Positions 1 to 5,676 of a stretch of DNA of 5,737 nucleotides are shown piece after piece (position 1 is the stretch's first letter; the number at the start of each line of letters is the position of its first letter). A program made the translations under genes and the position numbers. Below the pieces are notes generated by a model. That model saw only the letters and a program-made list of their open reading frames with translations. It was not told the origin of the DNA and searched no databases. Source of the stretch: RPQK01 sp041946865. GTDB lineage: Bacteria; Acidobacteriota; UBA6911; RPQK01. Location of the stretch: the NCBI GenBank assembly GCA_041946865.1, contig JBHGBF010000304.1:1-5737 (forward strand), read 5' to 3'.

Positions 1-33
1 CCTGTTGATTCATCTGTATACTTTCGCCAAAGT

Positions 34-77
34 CCAGGGTCCGTAGGACCGACAGGTGTCGGTCCTACAATCCCTGG
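34..77. repeat. Large imperfect palindrome (hairpin) upstream of the sugar dehydrogenase gene
   Basis: A perfect 12-bp inverted repeat, GTAGGACCGACA (43-54) and TGTCGGTCCTAC (57-68), is separated by only GG. It is enclosed by a second matching pair, CCAGGG (34-39) and CCCTGG (72-77), across a 3/3-nt internal mismatch. As RNA this gives a stem of about 17-18 bp with a tetraloop. No T-run follows on either strand, so it is not a classical intrinsic terminator. It ends 88 bp before the dehydrogenase start. It could be an intergenic REP-type palindrome, a factor-dependent terminator or mRNA-end structure of an upstream gene, or a protein-binding site. The structure is certain; the role is not. 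Confidence 0.75.
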
Positions 78-165
78 GAGCGCTGTGCAACTGCAAACAG
101 GCTGTGGCCTCTTCTTTCAGGCGCTCATCGAAACGCCTGACTTTGCTTCCTCGTCTACTTGATTG

Positions 166-1347
166 ATGGAGCGCTCGTCTGTGCTAGTCGTGGTTTTCTT
201 GAGCTGGGCTGCCGTTTCGGCTTTCGCGCCGTCCGAAATCTTGCTCGAGCCCGTTGCCAGCGGCTTCGAGTCTCCGGTCCTCGTGACCGACGCCGGCGAC
301 GGATCGGGCCGGCTTTTCGTGGTCGAACAGCGCGGGCGCATCCGCGTGGTACGCAGCGGTGAGCTTCTTCCGCAACCTTATCTGGATATTACCGCTACGG
401 TTGAGTCCGGGGGTGAAAAGGGCCTGCTGGGGCTTGCCTTTCATCCCGACTTCGCGCAAAATCGCCGATTTTTCGTCAATTACACCACTCGCGTTGCTGG
501 CCGGCTGAAGACGATCATAGCGGAATACCAGGCCTCCATGGCCAACTCGGATCTTGCGGAGCCCAGCGAGAGAATCCTGCTGGAGATCGACCAGCCTTTT
601 GACAATCACAACGGGGGTCACCTGGCCTTCGGTCCGGATGGCTTTCTGTACGTGGGGACCGGTGACGGCGGCTCAGCGGGCGATCCTATGGGAAACGCGC
701 AGAACCTCGGTAGTCTGCTCGGGAAAATACTGCGCTTGGATGTCAACGCCGGGACGCCGTACGGGATCCCGGTCGATAACCCGTTCCCGGCCACGCCGGG
801 AGCTCGTCCCGAAATTTGGGCGTACGGTCTTCGCAATCCCTGGCGTTTTTCGTTCGATCGGACGACCGGACGTTTGTTTGCGGGAGACGTCGGGCAGAAC
901 GCCCGAGAGGAGGTGGACATTATCGCCAGGGGAGGAAACTATGGATGGAACATCACGGAAGGGACGGCCTGTTACCCGCCTTCCATGTCGTCCTGTTCCC
1001 GTGCGGGACTGATCGGCCCCATCGCTGACTACGGCCGTGACGAGGGTAGTTCCGTGACGGGTGGTTTCGTCTACCGGGGGCGAGCTCTCAGGCGCGCGCT
1101 TGAGGGAAGTTACATCTTTGGCGATTTTGGGTCGGGCATTATCTGGCGTCTGTTCGAAACCGAGGACGGCCAATGGGAACGGGAGGAACTGCTTCGTGCA
1201 GGCTTTAACGTCAGTTCCTTTGGAGAAGACGAGCGGGGAGAACTCTACGTCGTCGACTATTCGGGCATCGTAAATCAGTTGCGACCGGGTCGAGTCTCGC
1301 TGGGTCGGCGTCCCCGAAACGCGTCAACCGGCATCGTCCGGCAGTGA
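166..1347 (+). CDS. Secreted PQQ-dependent sugar dehydrogenase, glucose/sorbosone dehydrogenase (GSDH) family
   Basis: A 393-residue protein of the soluble aldose sugar dehydrogenase family (Acinetobacter s-GDH, E. coli YliI). This family oxidises sugar aldehyde/hemiacetal carbons with PQQ and Ca2+ in the periplasm. Residues 1-21 form a signal peptide: MERS, then a hydrophobic stretch ending near VSAFA. The body is a six-bladed beta-propeller. GEKGLLGLAFHPDF is near 83-96. NHNGGHLAFGPDGFLYVGTG starts at 147, and H148 aligns with the s-GDH catalytic His144. GDGG is at 166-169, GKILRLDV at 186-193 and GLRNPWRF at 221-228, where R223 aligns with the PQQ-binding Arg228. GDVGQN..EEVD and GGNYGW follow at 240-261, with a likely disulfide pair C269/C277 and a closing blade FGEDERGELYVVDYSG. 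Length is usual for the family. ATG 166 is preferred to the adjacent TTG 163. No clear Shine-Dalgarno is visible, so the start rests on the signal peptide. The substrate cannot be told, and some family members are not true glucose dehydrogenases. No PQQ synthesis genes are in the window. Confidence 0.93.
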   Translation: MERSSVLVVVFLSWAAVSAFAPSEILLEPVASGFESPVLVTDAGDGSGRLFVVEQRGRIRVVRSGELLPQPYLDITATVESGGEKGLLGLAFHPDFAQNRRFFVNYTTRVAGRLKTIIAEYQASMANSDLAEPSERILLEIDQPFDNHNGGHLAFGPDGFLYVGTGDGGSAGDPMGNAQNLGSLLGKILRLDVNAGTPYGIPVDNPFPATPGARPEIWAYGLRNPWRFSFDRTTGRLFAGDVGQNAREEVDIIARGGNYGWNITEGTACYPPSMSSCSRAGLIGPIADYGRDEGSSVTGGFVYRGRALRRALEGSYIFGDFGSGIIWRLFETEDGQWEREELLRAGFNVSSFGEDERGELYVVDYSGIVNQLRPGRVSLGRRPRNASTGIVRQ

Positions 1348-1366
1348 CCCCAAACAAACCTCCGTC

Positions 1367-1564
1367 TCACGTCAGGACTCTTCTGAACAGGCGGGCCGGC
1401 AGAGTGACGAGCACCCAGACGAGGTCAAGGACGCCCGTGACGACGATCCCCAAAAGCCGGAACGGTATCAGCAAGAGCCAAATCAGCGGATAAAGGAGGA
1501 GCGCTAGAATCGCGAGCGGCCAGCAAAGCACGAGTAATATCAGCCAGAGCAGAAACTTAAGCAT
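1367..1564 (-). CDS. Small hydrophobic membrane protein of unknown function
   Basis: A 65-residue protein made almost wholly of Leu, Ile, Val and Trp, with two to three likely membrane segments. These are roughly residues 4-19 (ending LVLCWP), 20-35 (LAILALLLYPLIWLLLIP) and 38-56. It has a basic tail, ARLFRRVLT. I do not recognise a named family; small proteins with this WPLA..LYPL.WLLL..PFRL layout are usually annotated as hypothetical. ATG 1564 is chosen because GAGG lies 6 nt upstream on the minus strand. A longer version from GTG 1597 (76 residues) has its nearest SD-like sequence about 17 nt away, and that start lies inside an inverted repeat. The gene follows the lacI-type gene by 107 bp on the same strand and converges on the dehydrogenase with a gap of 19 bp. 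It could be a downstream member of the lacI transcript. Confidence 0.7.
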   Translation of the reverse strand: MLKFLLWLILLVLCWPLAILALLLYPLIWLLLIPFRLLGIVVTGVLDLVWVLVTLPARLFRRVLT

Positions 1565-1590
1565 AAGCAACCTCGATCCTCGGTTCAGCC

Positions 1591-1614
1591 GAGCCACACC
1601 ACGTCGTGTGGCTC
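1591..1614. repeat. Perfect 9-bp inverted repeat between the lacI-type gene and the small membrane-protein gene
   Basis: GAGCCACAC (1591-1599) pairs with GTGTGGCTC (1606-1614) across a 6-nt loop. On the minus strand the hairpin lies 58 bp past the repressor stop codon and 26 bp before the small membrane-protein start. There is no T-tract after it on either strand, so it is not a standard intrinsic terminator. It may stabilise or process the transcript, or weakly separate the two genes. Confidence 0.6.
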
Positions 1615-1671
1615 TCCTCTTAATACGAGTCTGCGGGCCCGGCAGTTCAGCGAGAAGAAGCCCGGCAAGGG

Positions 1672-2736
1672 CTATTCGCCTCTGGGCGAAGCAGTTGATT
1701 GGCGAACCAGCAGCCGCGGGCGAAGCGTCTTGACCGTCTCGACGTTCTGATCGGCCCCTTGGCGGATGATGGACAGGAGAAGATTCCCGGCAGTGCGGCC
1801 CAGCTCTTCGCGCGGCCAGTCGATGGTAGTAAGGAACGGGTTAGGATGGTGGGCGCCCTCGATATTGCCGGCGCCGACCACGGAGATGTCCCCGGGAACC
1901 GCAAGCCCGGCCTCCCGGCAGGCGTAAAGCGCCCCGATTCCCATCGGGTCATTGCCCGCAAAGACAGCGGTCGGTCGCGGCGTGGTACGAAGCAGTTGGC
2001 CCATAGCCTCTCGTCCGCTCTGGATGTCAAACTTGCCCGCGCGCACCCATTGCTTTCGAAACGGTATCTGTCTCGCGTGGAGCGTCTCCACGTACGCGCG
2101 ATATCGTAGAGAAGCCGGACTGATCGGAGGACCCTGAATGTGAGCAATCCGGGTATGACCGAGCTCGATCAGATGCTCCGTCGCCAGCCGCCCGACCTCG
2201 AAATCGTCGACCAGGACGGCAGGGAATTCGGCTTTCGGAAAGAAGCGATCAATGAGGACGAAAGGCACGCCGTTTTCCTGGAGTTTGCGGAAAATATGGG
2301 GCGACTTCTCGGACTGCTCGGACGCGATGACGAGGCCATCGACGGTGCTGCTCACCAGCATTTCGATCTCGGCTTTTTCCCGTTCCGCATCCAGCCAGGA
2401 GTCGCACAAGAGAACGTTGTAGCCGGCCCGGCTCATCGCCTCTTCCAGACCCCGGGTCACCTCGGCGAAGAACGAATGCGAGATGTCCGGAACAACTACC
2501 CCGATAATCGACGTCTTCCTGGTTACGAGGCTCCGGGCCCAGCGATTGGGCCGGTAGCCCAGCTCATCCGCACACTGGAGGACCCTTCTGCGGGTTCGCT
2601 CACTGACTTCCGGACTGCCACGAAGCGCTCGGGACACCGTCATGGCGGAGACTCCGAGCCGGCGTGCGATGTCGACGATGGTGGCGCCGTATCGTTTGGT
2701 TCCCATCTGGTTTCGGGGATGCCTCTCGTCTAACAT
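1672..2736 (-). CDS. LacI/GalR-family transcriptional regulator
   Basis: A 354-residue DNA-binding repressor, normal for the family. The N-terminal helix-turn-helix covers residues 18-65: TIVDIARRLGVSAMTVSRAL, then the EVSERTRRRVLQCADELGYRPN helices. The hinge helix NRWARSLVTRKT (64-75) leads into the periplasmic-binding-protein-like ligand core. Family landmarks follow: IIGVVVPDISHSFFAEVTRGLE (77-98), GLVIA (134-138), IDRFF (162-166), HLIELGHTRIAHIQGP (188-203), TAVFAGNDPMGIGAL (256-270) and PGDISVVGAGN (281-291), ending in a T.LRPRLLVRQST strand. ATG 2736 is chosen because GGAG sits 5 nt upstream. ATG 2706 has no close SD, and the frame upstream of 2736 runs only through A/T-rich repeats. 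Members usually bind a sugar or nucleoside and control uptake or catabolism genes. No transporter or glycosidase adjoins, so the effector is unknown. It has no paired-gene neighbour apart from the small membrane protein. Confidence 0.96.
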   Translation of the reverse strand: MLDERHPRNQMGTKRYGATIVDIARRLGVSAMTVSRALRGSPEVSERTRRRVLQCADELGYRPNRWARSLVTRKTSIIGVVVPDISHSFFAEVTRGLEEAMSRAGYNVLLCDSWLDAEREKAEIEMLVSSTVDGLVIASEQSEKSPHIFRKLQENGVPFVLIDRFFPKAEFPAVLVDDFEVGRLATEHLIELGHTRIAHIQGPPISPASLRYRAYVETLHARQIPFRKQWVRAGKFDIQSGREAMGQLLRTTPRPTAVFAGNDPMGIGALYACREAGLAVPGDISVVGAGNIEGAHHPNPFLTTIDWPREELGRTAGNLLLSIIRQGADQNVETVKTLRPRLLVRQSTASPRGE

Positions 2737-2765
2737 CAGGACTCCACGGTCATTTTTGATTGTTA

Positions 2766-2775
2766 TCGTTAACGA
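2766..2775. promoter_or_regulatory. Candidate operator: 10-bp palindrome in the lacI-type upstream region
   Basis: TCGTTAACGA is a perfect palindrome centred about 34 bp before the regulator's start codon. It sits in an A/T-rich stretch where promoter elements would be expected. LacI-family proteins often repress their own gene from palindromic sites, usually 14-20 bp long with a central CG. This one is shorter and has a TA centre, so assignment as the autoregulatory site is speculative. Confidence 0.25.
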
Positions 2776-2794
2776 ATTCAAGGGAAATCTTGGA

Positions 2795-2854
2795 GAAAAT
2801 CGGTGAGAGAAAATCGGTGACAAGAGAAAATCGGGGAAAATCGGGGAAAATCGG
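2795..2854. repeat. Five iterations of GAAAATCGG upstream of the lacI-type gene
   Basis: Exact copies of GAAAATCGG begin at 2795, 2809, 2826, 2836 and 2846, with start-to-start spacings of 14, 17, 10 and 10 bp. Most are followed by TGA or GG and preceded by GA or GG. The cluster lies 59-118 bp before the regulator start and ends 72 bp before the YD-repeat fragment. The 10-bp steps match one helical turn. It may be a multi-site binding region, but degenerate slippage repeats are equally plausible. The copies are too short and too close for CRISPR. Confidence 0.7.
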
Positions 2855-2926
2855 TGACACGCCCGTAATGTGGTCGTAAGTCATTGATACTACAGGGGCG
2901 GGATCCAGGTCTGGCCCCAATTTCAG

Positions 2927-3297
2927 GAGACCTGCTCGCCGATGCGGACAATCTCTTCTCACTCGTCTCCCAGACGGATCAGTGGACCGTTAACGGCAGG
3001 ACCTCGACGCGTGTCTACGACGCCGCGAGCAGGACTTTCACGCTGACGAGCCCGGGCGGGCGGCAAAGCGCGGCGGTGATTGACGCCCAGGGCCGGGTAG
3101 TCCGGGAGCAGACAGGGACGCTCGAACCGGCCGTTTGCGGTTACGACGGAGGCGGCCGCCTGTCCTTTGTCACCGTGGGAAATGGGATGGATGCGAGAAC
3201 GGTCACCTTCGGTCACAACGCGGCAGGCTACCTGGAAACGGTCACCGACCCGCTTGGCAGCACCGGCCGCTTCGACTATGACGACGCCGGCCGGCGT
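2927..3297 (+). pseudogene. Internal fragment of an Rhs/YD-repeat protein
   Basis: About 124 codons read as consecutive Rhs/YD repeats: VYDAASRTFTLTSPGGRQ, VIDAQGRVVREQTG, GYDGGGRLSFVTVGNG, FGHNAAGYLETVTDPLG, FDYDDAGR. YD repeats normally fold into a large shell that encloses a C-terminal toxin or adhesive domain in proteins of well over 1000 residues. Here there is no secretion signal, no RhsA-type core motif and no C-terminal domain. The open frame runs on in both directions (2884-3912), but outside 2927-3297 it has no YD character. On the right it turns into repeat-encoded EGCQSEGCQS and then low-quality sequence antisense to vapC. The fragment is therefore a remnant, probably left by recombination, and is very unlikely to make a functional product. 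Confidence 0.8.
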
Positions 3298-3359
3298 GAA
3301 GGGTGTCAGAGTGAAGGGTGTCAGAGCTTCATGAAGGGTGTCAGAGCTTCAATTTTCAG
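3297..3359. repeat. Three direct copies of TGAAGGGTGTCAGAG at the broken end of the YD fragment
   Basis: Copies of TGAAGGGTGTCAGAG start at 3297, 3312 and 3332. The second and third extend to TGAAGGGTGTCAGAGCTTC. The array begins exactly where YD-repeat homology stops and runs into CAATTTTCAG (3350-3359). A related string, GGTCTGGCCCCAATTTCAG (2908-2926), lies immediately before the YD fragment. Both resemble the short GGGTCAGACCCCAATTT-type intergenic repeats I recall from some environmental genomes. That likeness is from memory and untested. Confidence 0.65.
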
Positions 3360-3692
3360 TTTTTCAATTTCCATTCAGCGAGAAATTCAGGGACGTCGCC
3401 TCTTTATGCGGTCGCTGCGGTCGGCCTGCTGGGCTTGGGTGGCAATTGAAGTCTGTATGCCCTACCGCCGGCGCGGTGATCGTCGCCGGCAAGATGGTCA
3501 ACAAGGAGCGGCCGGGTCGCGGTGGTACTTCCGGGCGAAAAGGTTGCCCGGCCGCCTTCTCGGGGCCGCCCGGTTCGCCCGCGCGATGCTCCGGTTTCCT
3601 CTCGATCGCCGTCCTCATGGAGAGAGGAATATAGATGCATGTGCATGCTGTTACGAAAACTTTAATCCCAGGTACGACCACGGGTTACGCCA
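3360..3692. other. About 330 bp without a recognisable gene
   Basis: Between the repeat cluster and the vapC stop codon no frame gives a recognisable protein. The left 40 bp are T/A-rich, with further CAATTT strings. The rest is GC-rich and contains a 7-bp inverted repeat, GCCGGCG (3467-3473) and CGCCGGC (3484-3490). Frames open on both strands (for example 3364-3681 minus) have Pro/Arg/Gly-rich, low-quality translations typical of shadow frames in GC-rich DNA. A degraded gene cannot be excluded, since some + strand segments such as TAGAVIVAGKMVNKE look protein-like. No clear T-run terminator is seen downstream of vapC. Confidence 0.5.
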
Positions 3693-4109
3693 CTATTCAG
3701 CGGGTCCGACGAATCTTTGGCGCAGCCGGTCTTCCGGGATGCCGGCCATGTGCCGATCGCAGTGGACAAGAATCGCCGACTGGCAGGAGGCGGTCGCGGC
3801 TATGACGCTATCGACAAGCGGGAGACGGCCGCGCGAAGCTTCACGAAGCTCTATGGCCCGTTCGGCGACCATCCTGTCCACTTGCAGACTCACGGTCAGT
3901 TTGTCCGCATAAGCTTGGAAGGCGCGCGCGATCTCTGCTGGGTCATCCACTTCCGCCGATAGCCGGGTCTTCAACTCGGGCAGGGAAAGCACGCATATAC
4001 CAATTTCGTTGTCGGGGTCCGCCCACACTCGATCCAACTCCTCGGCGCCCGGCTCGCCGAAATAGTGAGCGAGAAGAGCGGATGTGTCGAACACGTGAGT
4101 GACGCTCAT
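3693..4109 (-). CDS. vapC: VapC-type toxin, PIN-domain ribonuclease
   Basis: A 138-residue PIN-domain protein, the usual VapC size. The acidic, metal-binding active-site residues are all visible: D8 in HVFDTSALLA, E45 in LSLPELKTRL, D100 in LPLVDSVIAATA and D118 in LVHCDRHM. VapC toxins are Mg2+/Mn2+-dependent endoribonucleases, typically cutting tRNA or rRNA to stop translation until the cognate antitoxin inhibits them. Its ATG overlaps the antitoxin stop in an ATGA, so translation is likely coupled and the pair forms one operon. The stop is TAG at 3695-3693. The gene looks intact, so the module may be active. The RNA target cannot be read from sequence. Confidence 0.93.
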   Translation of the reverse strand: MSVTHVFDTSALLAHYFGEPGAEELDRVWADPDNEIGICVLSLPELKTRLSAEVDDPAEIARAFQAYADKLTVSLQVDRMVAERAIELREASRGRLPLVDSVIAATASCQSAILVHCDRHMAGIPEDRLRQRFVGPAE

Positions 4110-4369
4110 CCCCGGTCCCGTTCCGTCGCTTCTTGCTCGCGCTCCCGGATCAGATTCTCAACCGGACGGCGGCCAGGCTTCAGATATTTCCGACCTGCCG
4201 ATCGCAGGCTGGACGCCAACGCTCCCCTCTCCGGCAAGACCCTCACCTCGAGGATTCCATCCCGGTCAGTCTCCCGCCACTCCAGGCGTGTCCCCACCCG
4301 AATACCAACCTTCTTCGCCACTTTTGCGGGCACTGTCACCTGATTCTTACCCGTCACTCTGGTAACCAT
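4106..4369 (-). CDS. vapB: VapB-type antitoxin, AbrB/MazE/SpoVT swapped-hairpin family
   Basis: An 87-residue antitoxin. Residues 1-45 carry the swapped-hairpin AbrB DNA-binding fold, with the signature VTGKNQVTVPAKVAKKVGI at 5-23, then RVGTRLEWRE and an EVRVLP strand. The Arg/Glu-rich C-terminus (roughly 55-87, GRRPVENLIREREQEATERD) is the expected helical segment that docks on and blocks the toxin active site. It precedes vapC with a 4-bp ATGA overlap. ATG 4369 is the chosen start. A TTG six codons upstream is possible, but it falls inside the candidate promoter. No good Shine-Dalgarno precedes ATG 4369, consistent with a leaderless or very short-leader message. Such antitoxins usually bind and repress their own promoter together with the toxin. 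Confidence 0.92.
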   Translation of the reverse strand: MVTRVTGKNQVTVPAKVAKKVGIRVGTRLEWRETDRDGILEVRVLPERGALASSLRSAGRKYLKPGRRPVENLIREREQEATERDRG

Positions 4370-4375
4370 GTGGAA

Positions 4376-4404
4376 ACTGTACGTCAAGGGTGGCTTTGAG
4401 TCAA
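4376..4404 (-). promoter_or_regulatory. Candidate sigma70-type promoter of vapBC
   Basis: On the minus strand TTGACT (4404-4399, 5/6 to the -35 consensus) is separated by exactly 17 bp from TACAGT (4381-4376, 4/6 to the -10 consensus). The -10 ends 6 nt before ATG 4369, so transcription would begin at or next to the start codon. This predicts a leaderless antitoxin mRNA and explains the missing ribosome site. Two CCTTGAC copies, 17 bp apart, fall on the -35 and the spacer. Confidence 0.5.
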
Positions 4405-4425
4405 GGAGTCACCTGGATTCCTTGA
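4401..4425. promoter_or_regulatory. Inverted repeat overlapping the vapBC -35: candidate VapBC operator
   Basis: TCAAGGAGTC (4401-4410) and GATTCCTTGA (4416-4425) match at 9 of 10 positions around a 5-bp spacer. The site overlaps the candidate -35 and lies 32-56 bp before the antitoxin start, where VapB/VapC autorepression sites are normally found. It could instead be a small hairpin at the end of the decayed gene upstream, but no T-run follows. Confidence 0.45.
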
Positions 4426-4436
4426 GCAGTTGCAGA

Positions 4437-5285
4437 TCAAGGAAGAACAACCCCGGAAGGATGCAGGAACAGCACCACCTCCACTCTCCGCACGGAGAAA
4501 CAGTCGTCGCCCGAAAAAACGAGGTACATTTCCTCTCCGTCCGGGCCCATCCATTTGGTCGGCAGGTGTGCGTTTTCCCCGGGACCCACGTCAAAATAGC
4601 GGTTGAAGTAGGCCGTCGTCCACGGTCCTCAGGGCTCCGGCGCATCGTAAATCCCCAGGCCGCCGAAGAAGCGGGGTGCCACTCCGGGGATGGCGCCCCG
4701 CCGCGCATCATTTTGACAAAGAATTCGTACGTGTCCCTATTGAGGATGGGTGCCGTGGGCACCTGCGCGAGCACTATCCGATCGGCCGGCCGATAGTCGC
4801 TGCTTTGATCGTGCGAGTAAACATAGACGTAATCGTCGCGGGCACCCGCGTAATCCTTGCCGTAATTCAGAAAGACCGGGTGGCCGAAGCTCGTGACGAA
4901 CCTCCAGTCATACCATGTCCAGGTCTTCCCGAAGTCGTCGGAAAAGGCGAGTTGTGAATTCGAGGCATTTCGGACCCACATGTAGAGCCGGCCTGCCAGA
5001 CAAAGCAAGCTGCTGGCTATTTTGCCCGCGGCTCCATCCCCCGTCTGCTCGCCGCTTTGCGACCGGATGTTGATCGCCTGGAAGTCCTCGGGCGTCCCCG
5101 AGATTCTCGCGAATCCCAGGCTCAACTTGCGGTCAGCCTGGGCTCGAATCCCGATCCGTCTCCGTAGGCGGCATAGAGGCTATCGTCGCCGGCCCAGGTC
5201 AGTGGCCAGTTGTCGAATCACGTCCCTTACGAACAATCGATGACTTGTCCGCGAAGCGGATCTCGGAAATCAGTGGGCTCGGCGG
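4437..5285 (-). pseudogene. Decayed DUF4185/sialidase-like domain, multiple frameshifts and a nonsense codon
   Basis: The protein is recoverable only by changing frame. Frame 1 (5285-5222) gives PPSPLISEIRFADKSSIVRKG. Frame 2 (about 5217-5137) gives FDNWPLTWAGDDSLYAAYGDG then GFEPRL. Frame 3 (about 5133-4690) gives DRKLSLGFARISG, then RLYMWVRNASNSQLAFSDDF, GKTWTWYDWRF, ARDDYVYVYSHDQSSDYRPA and YEFFVK. The original frame returns (about 4680-4437) with RFFGGLGIYDAPEP, stop, GPWTTAYFNRYFDVGPGEN, LPTKWMGPDGEEMYLVFSGDD. As I recall relatives, the stop at 4631-4629 replaces Trp in a PWGPWTT motif. Some 40-50 residues appear missing between YEFFVK and GGLGIYD. Intact homologues are exported DUF4185-like or sialidase-like beta-propellers, probably glycan-related. 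An uninterrupted frame 5125-4409 exists, but its last 90 or so residues are out of frame. The family call is from memory of motifs; the frame breaks are directly visible. Confidence 0.75.
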
Positions 5286-5676
5286 ACAGGGTCCCGGTTC
5301 CGGCAAGCGTGCGTGACGCGGCGGAAAGCCTATCAACAAGCCCGACGCCGGGAATGTATCCATTGACGGCCTCGAGCACCGGGTTGAAGACATACTTCTC
5401 AATCCCGCCCCAGAACTCGTCTGGGCCGGTCATGGGTGCTCCATATCGAACGACGACCAGCCCGAGGCTCGGGATCACCAGAAGGACTTGCTGGCCTGCG
5501 CCTGCGCCGGCAAAAGCGTCCGGAGGCAGTTTCGACCAGACGCGGTCAAAGTTCGTGCACCAGCAAAGCCCCGAGCCTGGCTGTGGATTCGCCTCGGTCC
5601 GCTTTGGGATCGGAGCTCCCGCGTATGCGGTAACGCGATCCACCCAAGCCGGAGTTGTGTGTGTCAAGTTCAGCAA
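5227..5676 (-). pseudogene. C-terminal remnant of a beta-lactamase-family (class C-like) serine hydrolase
   Basis: One open frame encodes LNLTHTTPAWVDRVTAYAG, then GSGLCWCTNFDRVWSKLP, DAFAGAGAGQQVLLVIPSLG, LVVVRYGAP and EFWGGIEKYVFNPVLEAV. This is the last third of a class C beta-lactamase/esterase-like domain. The AGAGAG.QVLLV.PSL.LVVVR stretch corresponds to the KTG-box strand and what follows it. The catalytic SxxK and YxN boxes would lie further upstream and are absent: the frame has no true start (only TTG 5676), and the 61 bp to the window edge hold stops and no hydrolase-like sequence. Recognisable homology ends near 5365. From about 5285 the DUF4185-like domain continues in another frame, so the two were probably one fused protein. 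It should not be functional. Confidence 0.72.

Noticed and set aside
17..22. TATACT as a -10 element for the dehydrogenase
   Set aside because: The -35 would fall before the window, the distance to the start is long, and the large palindrome lies between.
673..1173. 166-residue open frame on the minus strand
   Set aside because: Antisense to the well-supported dehydrogenase, with low-complexity Arg/Pro/Ser composition.
1591..1614. Intrinsic terminator
   Set aside because: The hairpin is perfect, but no T-run follows on either strand.
2140..2733. 197-residue open frame on the + strand
   Set aside because: It lies wholly antisense to the intact LacI-type gene and has no recognisable domain; a shadow frame in GC-rich DNA.
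2795..2854. CRISPR array
   Set aside because: The repeat unit is 9 bp with spacings of 10-17 bp, with no room for spacers and no cas genes nearby.
3364..3681. 105-residue minus-strand frame downstream of vapC
   Set aside because: Pro/Arg-rich translation without motifs, no ribosome site seen, and no family recognised.
2884..3912. 342-residue open frame on the + strand
   Set aside because: Only 2927-3297 has YD-repeat character. The rest is repeat-encoded or Arg-rich sequence antisense to the intact vapC.
4409..5125. 238-residue frame taken as one intact gene
   Set aside because: Only its first 145 or so residues match the DUF4185-like domain. The rest is out of frame, while the homologous continuation lies in another frame, and upstream homology lies in a third.
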